Shown here in pieces: positions 1-5,040 of a stretch of DNA of 11,965 bases (the first letter of the stretch is position 1; each line of letters opens with the position of its first letter). The stretch lies in the NCBI GenBank assembly GCA_902783395.1, contig CACZRA010000267.1, positions 1-11,965 of the forward strand, given 5' to 3'. A model generated the notes under the pieces. The model worked only from the letters and a program-made list of their open reading frames with translations. It was not told the DNA's origin and did no database searches. The translations under genes were made by a program, and so were the position numbers. The stretch comes from an uncultured Lachnospiraceae bacterium. GTDB taxonomy: Bacteria > Bacillota > Clostridia > Lachnospirales > Lachnospiraceae.

Positions 1-984
1 TTATACATACATTTCCCTTGCCCTTTCCCTGACGGATTCCTCCGGCAGATCATTTATGAGCCCTGAGAGGACGATGCGCACAGTAGATATCTCATTCTCC
101 CTGGCTATGATATATGCAGCCAGAGGGCCTATCGTATAGGGATGTGTGATCTCACTTCTGATGTTTCTTATAATGAGATTGTCACACCATCTTTCAAAAG
201 CCGAAGGAGATTTCTTCAGCTCGGGAACCGCATCGGAGTATTCCGTAAGGGTCAGGTAATCATATATCGAATCCATTCCCTCAGCCGCAGCTTCCGCAAG
301 CTTGTCTGTGTTCAGTGTGTCACAGGGGGCAAGAGCTTCCTTAATGAAGTTTTTGTCTTTTCCTGTTTTGACCGCACGTACTGCTATCTTAATGTCGGCT
401 GATGCTACCTTAAGTCCGGCATAGAGCTCGAGTACCGGTGAACCTGACTTTTTCGCTGCCTCACCTATAGCTATAAGTGCAGCCTTGTCAATGATCACGT
501 CCGTCAGCTGACCGTCATGGGTGTGGAGAAGGGTCTCCAGAGCCTTTTCGGCAACGGGTTCCATCTCATCCGGCAGCGGCGAAAAATCCCTTGTTTCAAC
601 TGCCTCTTCCATGACTCTCGGCTCTATCGTGCCGCCGTTAATGAAAATAGCCGGGTGACGGTCGGAAGTCAGAGCCTCTTTTATTGCAGCCTTAAGGTTG
701 TGATAGTCATTCTCTATGAGAAGAACATCGAATACAGACATATCATCCACAAGTTCCCCTATGAGATCCCATGTCTTCTTCTTCTCGGCTGACAGCATTT
801 TCTCAACCCTGTCCGACTCGGTAGCATATTCATCCGGCATATGCCAGCCCTTATCCTGTAAAAGACGCATAGCCTCTTCTATGGATCTTGCACCTAAAAG
901 CTGGTCGATAAAGGACTGGTTCAAAAGCGTCAGCTCTCTCGAACGTATACGTGCGACCGCATAATAGTATTGATTATCGGTCAT
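1..984 (-). CDS. ntpC: V-type ATPase subunit C (AC39 / subunit d family)
   Basis: This 327-residue protein is recognised as the AC39/NtpC family. In V-type ATPases this subunit is the funnel-shaped cap that sits on the membrane c-ring and couples it to the central stalk of the catalytic V1 head. Supporting features are the N-terminal YYYAVARIRSRE segment typical of the family, an all-helical soluble composition with no membrane segment, and a length near the family norm. The ATG (982-984 on the complement) directly abuts the ntpE stop codon (TAAATG). Its Shine-Dalgarno, GGCGGAGG, lies inside the 3' end of ntpE, which points to translational coupling. The TAA stop occupies bases 1-3, so the gene is complete. 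The next operon gene, expected to be ntpG (F-type stalk subunit), lies outside the window. Position in the ntpF-I-K-E-C series strongly supports the call. Confidence 0.93.
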   Translation of the reverse strand: MTDNQYYYAVARIRSRELTLLNQSFIDQLLGARSIEEAMRLLQDKGWHMPDEYATESDRVEKMLSAEKKKTWDLIGELVDDMSVFDVLLIENDYHNLKAAIKEALTSDRHPAIFINGGTIEPRVMEEAVETRDFSPLPDEMEPVAEKALETLLHTHDGQLTDVIIDKAALIAIGEAAKKSGSPVLELYAGLKVASADIKIAVRAVKTGKDKNFIKEALAPCDTLNTDKLAEAAAEGMDSIYDYLTLTEYSDAVPELKKSPSAFERWCDNLIIRNIRSEITHPYTIGPLAAYIIARENEISTVRIVLSGLINDLPEESVRERAREMYV

Positions 985-1584
985 TTATGCCTCCGCCTTA
1001 TCAAAAAGTACCTTTGAAACCTTATCTGTGAGCCGTTCACGCCCTGCGTCAATAAGAGCTCTGAACGTGCAGTTCTGCTCAACGCCCCCGTAGGAGAGGA
1101 TAAAGCCTCCCGTTGTGTCTATAGTTTCGGAAGAGAGTGTCAGCTTTCCGGCTTTGAGCTTGCTGTTAAGGTCCTTCTCAAAGGCAGAGGGAAGCCTTTT
1201 TTTATCAGCAGCCGAAAAAATGATCTCACCCTCTTCGGGGAGCGCGTTCTTTACAGCAATCTTTGTGATAGTATCAATATACTGATCGTCCGGCATGGAT
1301 ATGAGCTTCTGCTCGGCCTCATCAAATATTTCGGCTATGATATCCTGCTTTTCGGAAAGGATGGCCTTGCGCTTTAAGAGTGAGGCAGCGGATTCGGCGC
1401 GTGCTACAGTATCCTCCGCACCCTTTTTTCCGCGCTCCTCGATCGCACGACATTCGTCACTCACGGATGCCTCGGCTTCCTTCCTTATCTCCGAGGCCCT
1501 CTCCTTTGCGTCGTTTATTCTCTGCGCTACGGCTTCATCGGACTCAGCCTTGATACTTCCAAGTATCTTGTCTAATCCTGCCAT
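985..1584 (-). CDS. ntpE: V-type ATPase subunit E (peripheral stalk)
   Basis: This 199-residue protein matches the E subunit of V/A-type ATPases, which pairs with the small G-type subunit (NtpF here) as the peripheral stalk holding the catalytic head still against the membrane sector. The first roughly 110 residues are charged, alanine-rich and heptad-like (INDAKERASEIRKEAEAS and on), as expected for a coiled-coil arm. The C-terminal part, with TTGGFILSYGG and CTFRALIDAGRE, resembles the globular head of the E family. The ATG at 1582-1584 has a GGAGG Shine-Dalgarno seven bases upstream, which fixes the start. It abuts ntpC downstream and follows ntpK after an 87-bp gap that contains a hairpin. 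Length is ordinary for the family. Confidence 0.92.
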   Translation of the reverse strand: MAGLDKILGSIKAESDEAVAQRINDAKERASEIRKEAEASVSDECRAIEERGKKGAEDTVARAESAASLLKRKAILSEKQDIIAEIFDEAEQKLISMPDDQYIDTITKIAVKNALPEEGEIIFSAADKKRLPSAFEKDLNSKLKAGKLTLSSETIDTTGGFILSYGGVEQNCTFRALIDAGRERLTDKVSKVLFDKAEA

Positions 1585-1602
1585 TTATGATCCTCCGTAA
1601 TC

Positions 1603-1633
1603 CGGCATGAGGATTCAGCTCTTCCTGATGCCG
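1603..1633 (-). promoter_or_regulatory. Hairpin in the ntpK-ntpE gap
   Basis: An inverted repeat pairs CGGCAT (1603-1608) with ATGCCG (1628-1633) and AGGA (1610-1613) with TCCT (1623-1626). That gives ten base pairs interrupted by one G-G mismatch around a nine-base loop. It begins about 38 bases after the ntpK stop in the direction of transcription. No U-tract follows, so it is not a standard terminator. A role in protecting or processing the ntpK message is inferred only. Confidence 0.5.
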
Positions 1634-1671
1634 TTGTCAAAAATATCATTCTATCCTGCATCCTGCTTTTA

Positions 1672-2142
1672 TCAGCGGGGAATACCGTTGATAGCGAGGA
1701 TCGAGATAAGAAGGGCAAGGATTGCGTATGTCTCGACCATTGCAGGGAAGATCATGGACTTACCGAACTGATCGGGTCTCTTTGCTACAAGACCGATGGA
1801 AGCTACGGAAGCCTTTGACTGCTGCATTGCAGAAACAAGTCCTACGAAAGCCATGGGAAGGCAGGCAAACAGGTACATAAGACCCGTTCCGACACTCATT
1901 CCCGTGTCAACCTGACCTCCTAAAAGGCCGATGTTTGAAAGTGCGATGAAAGCGATCAGCAGACCGTAGATACCCTGTGTACCCGGCAGAAGCTGAAGGA
2001 TCAAAGCCCGTGAGAACTGAGAGGGATCCTCAGTAACAAGCCCTGCTGCTGCCTGACCTGCACGGCCGACACCGATCGCCGAGCCTATGCCCGCGAAGAG
2101 TGCTGCCGATGCTGCTCCCAAAAGTGCTAATGCGATACCCAT
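1672..2142 (-). CDS. ntpK: V-type ATPase subunit K (c-ring proteolipid), predicted Na+-binding
   Basis: This 156-residue, four-helix proteolipid forms the ion-carrying rotor ring of the membrane sector. The length equals that of E. hirae NtpK. Two related helical hairpins are visible, starting near ALFAGIGSAIGVG and MYLFACLPMAFVG. The ion-binding glutamate is E137 in AMVETYAIL; the equivalent position of the first hairpin is G54, so each monomer carries one site, as in duplicated V-type proteolipids. Aligned by eye to E. hirae NtpK, L52, T55, Q56, Y59, Q108 and E137 correspond to its Na+ site residues L61, T64, Q65, Y68, Q110 and E139. Sodium coupling is therefore predicted from established knowledge of that protein. 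The ATG has an AAGGAGG Shine-Dalgarno upstream. The gaps on both sides (110 bp and 87 bp) are larger than elsewhere in the operon apart from the ntpF-ntpI gap. Confidence 0.96.
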   Translation of the reverse strand: MGIALALLGAASAALFAGIGSAIGVGRAGQAAAGLVTEDPSQFSRALILQLLPGTQGIYGLLIAFIALSNIGLLGGQVDTGMSVGTGLMYLFACLPMAFVGLVSAMQQSKASVASIGLVAKRPDQFGKSMIFPAMVETYAILALLISILAINGIPR

Positions 2143-2219
2143 TTAATTATCCTCCTTATTATGAAGTATGTTAGTTTATTCCGTTCAGCGATACGCAACC
2201 TGCACGTACCGCATGAGAA

Positions 2220-2242
2220 TACTTTGATCGTCCGGTATCCGG
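2220..2242. repeat. Copy 1 of split motif TACTYTGATCG...CCGGTATCCGG
   Basis: In the ntpK-ntpI gap, TACTTTGATCG (2220-2230) is followed after one base by CCGGTATCCGG (2232-2242). The second half is an inverted repeat, CCGG-TAT-CCGG. A close relative with a five-base spacer lies in the murC leader at 4975-5001 on the same strand. Function unknown; a protein-binding site or a small mobile repeat are both possible. Confidence 0.45.
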
Positions 2243-2252
2243 ATACGCTATG

Positions 2253-4277
2253 CTATTTATTATCCGCATTATCACGGATAGTGTAATATTTTGTATTTAT
2301 CGAAAAAGGCGAGAACATCCGCCCTCCTCCGCTGTAAAACTTACTGAAAAACTCCACATACTGAAGCCTGTTTGTATGTACATATGCACCGAGCGCATTG
2401 ATCGCAAGGTTTAACAGATGCCCTACCAGGAATATCAGTATGAAGAATATAACGCCGACTACCGGTGTGCCCGCTACCATGGAGCCCATCTGATTGAAAA
2501 CAGACGAGATAACCGATGTGGCCAGGCCTAATGCCAGCAGTCTTGAATAGGATAACAGATCAGACAGATAGCTGGTCACGCCGTACAGACCGTAAAGTCC
2601 CTTAAGCGTCCTCTTGAACCAGTTCTTTGACTCGCGTCCGTCCATAAGTATTATCCCTACCGCTCCGATAACAGCCATGATCTTGCCGACATTTCCGGCA
2701 GCAGGAGATATTTTGTTCAGAGCGAACATTCCCGTGACCATATCGGTCGTCAGACCGAAAAGAAGAAGACCGCCTACGAGCAGCATCCAAAGAATGGAAT
2801 CAGAGACAGCGTCAACATATCTCTTTGTCTTTATTGCCGTATAAAGATTGATAATAAGACCTGCAAAGAGATGGATGATACCGATCGCAAAGCAGAGTAC
2901 AAGCATCTTCATGGGCTGTGAAAGAGGGTCGATAAGCTTTGGTATTTCCAGAGTCTTCCCGAAGAAGGTCTTTGCAATTACCGTAGGCGCATCGCCGAAA
3001 TAGCTGCCGAACAGTATTCCCGAGATCATCGTGCCTATGCCGCAGTAGAAGAACATAGTCAGCGTCTTTTTCATCGACGTTTCCAGGTTCTTTACCTTTT
3101 TGATAAGAACAAATGTCGCTATGGACATCAAGGCTCCGTACGCAAAGTCCGAAAGCATCATACCGAAAAGAATATAATAGAAGCAGGCCACAGGAGTCGT
3201 AGGATCAAGCTCGCCCTTGCCCGGCATGGAATAGCTTTCAATGACGCCTTCCACCGGCGCGGCAAAGGGCCCGTTCTTAAGAAGCACGGGAACATCCTCA
3301 TCCGGCTCGGGATCGAGCATATCCACTACAAGCTCATATCTGCCCACAAGGTTGCCCTCTAGAGTTTCCGCATTCTCTGCGGGAACATATCCTTCGATGA
3401 TAAAGATCCGCTTTGACTGCTCCAGCGTACCTAAAACCTCGTATTTTGCGGCTCTCATCCTGAAGTAATCGGATATGAACTTTATATCATCTCTTTTGTC
3501 CGCGTATGAAGCAATCTTCTCCTTTGTGGAATCTATCTTTTCTATCGCTGCATCTCTTTCTTTTTTGTAAGCATCAACCTGAGCTGCAGGTACCATATCG
3601 GACACCGGCGGACGCTGGAAGTTCATACGCCTCAGGGCGTCATCTATTGAGTTTCTGTCGGATTTCAGGCAAGAGATCAGGACGGATGTAAGATTATCCT
3701 CTGAATTGATGATGTTCACATCGACAGCTTCGATATCAGGCGCATATCCAGCAAGCCTTTCCGCTATTTCGGCCTCTGTAAGCTTTTCCGGGAAGGTCCC
3801 GATGAAAGCGGATGTCTTTTTGGTGCCGGTAAAGGACAACGGATAGTCCAGAGCGGACCATGGTGTGAGTGCCTCTATCTGGGTGGTGATACGCGGAACA
3901 TCAGCCTTGGCCTCGGTAAGCTCCTTGTCCAGACGAAGAATGTCGTTGACTATCTTCATCGTCGTTTCACGTTTCTTAGCATTGGTTTCGTACTCTTCAA
4001 GCGTGATCGGAGTCCTGCCTTCAAATGCCGACAGAATTGAACCGTCTTCCGGAGCGGCTGCGGCCAGGATCTCAAGAGCCTTATCTGCCTGGGCAGCGTT
4101 CTTCGTGAATAGCTGTGCTGACTGGGAAACATCCATTCTGCTGAACACGGCGTCGGTCTCATCAACATCATGAGTGATGATCTCCACCGACCCGATCCTC
4201 TGCAGATACTCCAGTATCGCCTTACGGTCTTGCCTTTTCGCACAGATCACCATGTGCTTCATTGGCAGAACTGACAT
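2253..4277 (-). CDS. ntpI: V-type ATPase subunit I (a subunit, membrane stator)
   Basis: This 674-residue protein is the stator subunit of the membrane sector, which provides the ion half-channels beside the NtpK ring. The first roughly 350 residues are soluble with long charged helices (coiled-coil near residues 225-265), as in the cytoplasmic arm that contacts the peripheral stalks. From about residue 360 (FYYILFGMMLSDFAYG) the protein is a series of membrane helices. The conserved motif SYSRLLALGLA places R579 as the likely essential arginine, equivalent to that of yeast Vph1 and E. hirae NtpI. The length is close to the E. hirae protein. The ATG at 4275-4277 has a strong AAAGGAGG site seven bases upstream. 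It is separated from ntpF by a 268-bp hairpin-rich gap and from ntpK by 110 bp. No truncation or frameshift is seen. Confidence 0.95.
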   Translation of the reverse strand: MSVLPMKHMVICAKRQDRKAILEYLQRIGSVEIITHDVDETDAVFSRMDVSQSAQLFTKNAAQADKALEILAAAAPEDGSILSAFEGRTPITLEEYETNAKKRETTMKIVNDILRLDKELTEAKADVPRITTQIEALTPWSALDYPLSFTGTKKTSAFIGTFPEKLTEAEIAERLAGYAPDIEAVDVNIINSEDNLTSVLISCLKSDRNSIDDALRRMNFQRPPVSDMVPAAQVDAYKKERDAAIEKIDSTKEKIASYADKRDDIKFISDYFRMRAAKYEVLGTLEQSKRIFIIEGYVPAENAETLEGNLVGRYELVVDMLDPEPDEDVPVLLKNGPFAAPVEGVIESYSMPGKGELDPTTPVACFYYILFGMMLSDFAYGALMSIATFVLIKKVKNLETSMKKTLTMFFYCGIGTMISGILFGSYFGDAPTVIAKTFFGKTLEIPKLIDPLSQPMKMLVLCFAIGIIHLFAGLIINLYTAIKTKRYVDAVSDSILWMLLVGGLLLFGLTTDMVTGMFALNKISPAAGNVGKIMAVIGAVGIILMDGRESKNWFKRTLKGLYGLYGVTSYLSDLLSYSRLLALGLATSVISSVFNQMGSMVAGTPVVGVIFFILIFLVGHLLNLAINALGAYVHTNRLQYVEFFSKFYSGGGRMFSPFSINTKYYTIRDNADNK

Positions 4278-4284
4278 ATATTAA

Positions 4285-4331
4285 CCTCCTTTTTTATTAT
4301 TATGCCGACACATATTAAGGAGATATGTGTC
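4285..4331 (-). promoter_or_regulatory. ntpI ribosome binding site with a complementary upstream hairpin
   Basis: The ntpI Shine-Dalgarno (AAAGGAGG, bases 4292 down to 4285) lies 15 bases after a perfect nine-pair hairpin (4307-4315 with 4323-4331). The seven-base loop of that hairpin reads CUCCUUA in the mRNA. CUCCUU can pair with AAGGAG of the Shine-Dalgarno, which would make an H-type pseudoknot that hides the ribosome binding site. The complementarity is directly visible; regulation is inference. Confidence 0.4.
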
Positions 4332-4333
4332 TC

Positions 4334-4358
4334 ATACGGGCAATCGTCATGCCCGTAT
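4334..4358. repeat. Hairpin ATACGGGCA / TGCCCGTAT
   Basis: This perfect nine-pair inverted repeat with a seven-base loop lies two bases from the ntpI-proximal hairpin and has the same geometry but an unrelated stem. Its right arm overlaps the left arm of a second stem (GTATTA 4355-4360 with TAATAC 4374-4379, plus GCGA/TCGC inside), so the two structures compete. Confidence 0.7.
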
Positions 4359-4402
4359 TACGCGACATTCGCCTAATACCCTGTCCGGCTCATCGTTCGC
4401 GC

Positions 4403-4441
4403 AAATCCTTCGGACAGGATTCTTCGAATCCTGCGAAATAC
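4403..4441. repeat. 39-bp direct repeat, copy 1
   Basis: These 39 bases are identical to 4476-4514 (offset 73). The unit holds three alternating ATCCT/AGGAT blocks, so the middle block can pair either with the left one or with the right one; the right pairing (CAGGATTC with GAATCCTG, three-base loop) is the stronger. Confidence 0.9.
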
Positions 4442-4445
4442 CACG

Positions 4446-4478
4446 TTTTGACACATATCAAGGACATATGTGTCAAAA
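4446..4478. repeat. 13-bp perfect hairpin between the two 39-bp repeats
   Basis: TTTTGACACATAT (4446-4458) pairs perfectly with its complement at 4466-4478 around a seven-base loop, CAAGGAC. Its inner nine pairs are the same as those of the hairpin at 4307-4331, and both loops contain AAGGA on the plus strand. The last three bases overlap the start of the second 39-bp repeat. Confidence 0.85.
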
Positions 4479-4514
4479 TCCTTCGGACAGGATTCTTCGA
4501 ATCCTGCGAAATAC
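4476..4514. repeat. 39-bp direct repeat, copy 2
   Basis: This is an exact copy of 4403-4441. Perfect identity without coding constraint suggests recent duplication, gene conversion or an actively spreading element. Confidence 0.9.
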
Positions 4515-4546
4515 GGTTCCAAAATTTCTGATGAAATTTTGGAACC
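4515..4546 (-). promoter_or_regulatory. 14-bp hairpin starting at the ntpF stop codon
   Basis: GGTTCCAAAATTTC (4515-4528) pairs perfectly with 4533-4546 around a four-base loop. In the mRNA the 5' arm starts with the G of the ntpF UAG stop, so a terminating ribosome would cover it. No U-tract follows on the minus strand, so it is not a canonical terminator. It may act as an mRNA-stabilising end for ntpF or as a boundary of the repeat array. Confidence 0.6.
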
Positions 4547-4857
4547 TATGCTGTGAGATCGTCAAGGATGAGCTTTATTGCAGCATCCTTCCTTGCACCG
4601 ACCTCAGAGCGAAGTGCTTTTGCTTCACTTTCGGCCTGAGCCTGAGCATCCTTTAAAATACTGTCGCTCTTTGCCCCGGCTTCCTGCAAAAGCGCATCGG
4701 CCTTAGCCTTTGCTTCTTTTGTGAGCTTCACCTTAAGTGTGGCAGCCTCATCCTCAGCCTCAGCTACAATCCTGTCAGCTTCGACTACAGCATCTTTTTC
4801 TGCATTGTCGGATGCAAGCTCCGCCTCGCGGATCTTCTCAATGGTGTCCATCGCCAA
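4546..4857 (-). CDS. ntpF: V-type ATPase small peripheral-stalk subunit (G-type; NtpF / archaeal H)
   Basis: This 103-residue protein is almost entirely charged and alanine-rich helix (from DTIEKIREAELASDNAEKDA to the C-terminus), with no membrane segment, cysteine or globular domain. That is the profile of the small coiled-coil subunit that pairs with subunit E in the V/A-ATPase peripheral stalk. Size and first place in the operon, ahead of ntpI, match E. hirae NtpF. The start is TTG (4855-4857), not the ATG two codons later. The AAGGAGG site sits seven bases from the TTG but thirteen from the ATG. A promoter lies upstream at 4911-4939. Low-complexity coiled-coils are hard to name by sequence alone, so the assignment leans on gene order. 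Confidence 0.87.
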   Translation of the reverse strand: MAMDTIEKIREAELASDNAEKDAVVEADRIVAEAEDEAATLKVKLTKEAKAKADALLQEAGAKSDSILKDAQAQAESEAKALRSEVGARKDAAIKLILDDLTA

Positions 4858-4863
4858 AGTGTG

Positions 4864-4871
4864 CCCTCCTT
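4864..4871 (-). promoter_or_regulatory. Shine-Dalgarno selecting a TTG start for ntpF
   Basis: AAGGAGGG reads on the minus strand from 4871 to 4864. Counting from the GGAGG core (4869-4865), spacing is seven bases to TTG at 4857 and thirteen to ATG at 4851, so the TTG is the better start. Confidence 0.6.
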
Positions 4872-4910
4872 AATGATAGCTGGATTTTTTGTTGAAGTGT
4901 AACAAAGATG

Positions 4911-4939
4911 ATTTTATCTTAAATCTGGTTTATAATCAA
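4911..4939 (-). promoter_or_regulatory. Predicted sigma-A promoter of the V-ATPase operon
   Basis: On the minus strand TTGATT (4939-4934) and TAAAAT (4916-4911) are separated by exactly 17 bases, close to the TTGACA/TATAAT consensus. Transcription would start near 4904, leaving a leader of about 47 bases before ntpF. Confidence 0.6.
4931..4936 (+). promoter_or_regulatory. Candidate murC -10 box overlapping the divergent -35
   Basis: A perfect TATAAT lies on the plus strand and overlaps the -35 of the divergent ntp promoter by three bases. The -35 at 17-base spacing (ATGATT, 4908-4913) is weak. TATACT at 4968-4973 is an alternative -10 with no good -35. Confidence 0.35.
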
Positions 4940-4974
4940 GATTAACAAATTTTGGATCAGGAACCGGTATACTG

Positions 4975-5003
4975 TACTCTGATCGATCGGCCGGTATCCG
5001 GCC
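4975..5003 (+). repeat. Copy 2 of the split motif, forming a hairpin in the murC leader
   Basis: TACTCTGATCG (4975-4985), five bases, then CCGGTATCCGG (4991-5001), matching 2220-2242. Here the second half extends to a perfect six-pair GC hairpin, GGCCGG-TAT-CCGGCC (4989-5003), ending 37 bases before the murC start. Confidence 0.5.
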
Positions 5004-5040
5004 TGAAAAAACTGCAGAACGGGAGAGGGGGGATATTGAT

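Larger units (their letters stand above)
4307..4546. repeat. Dense array of inverted repeats between ntpF and ntpI
   Basis: Nearly the whole gap folds. Perfect stems on the plus strand are 4307-4315/4323-4331 (9 bp, 7-base loop), 4334-4342/4350-4358 (9 bp, 7-base loop), 4380-4387/4411-4418 (8 bp), 4415-4422/4426-4433 (8 bp, 3-base loop), 4446-4458/4466-4478 (13 bp, 7-base loop), 4488-4495/4499-4506 (8 bp) and 4515-4528/4533-4546 (14 bp, 4-base loop). An imperfect stem spans 4355-4379. The first and fifth hairpins share the stem GACACATAT. The arrangement resembles a composite of small intergenic repeat elements (REP/BIME or MITE-like), but I do not recognise a named family. It encodes no credible protein. 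Confidence 0.85.

Noticed and set aside
4403..4514. CRISPR array
   Set aside because: There are only two repeat copies, and the interval between them is itself a perfect palindrome rather than a spacer. No cas genes are present.
4515..4546. Rho-independent terminator after ntpF
   Set aside because: The 14-bp stem is AT-rich and lacks a following U-tract on the minus strand. The downstream genes belong to the same complex and need read-through.
4325..4656. Two plus-strand open frames across the hairpin array (68 and 109 codons)
   Set aside because: They read through inverted repeats and the 39-bp repeat, and the longer one runs antisense into ntpF. No family resemblance was seen, so they are by-products of the repeats.
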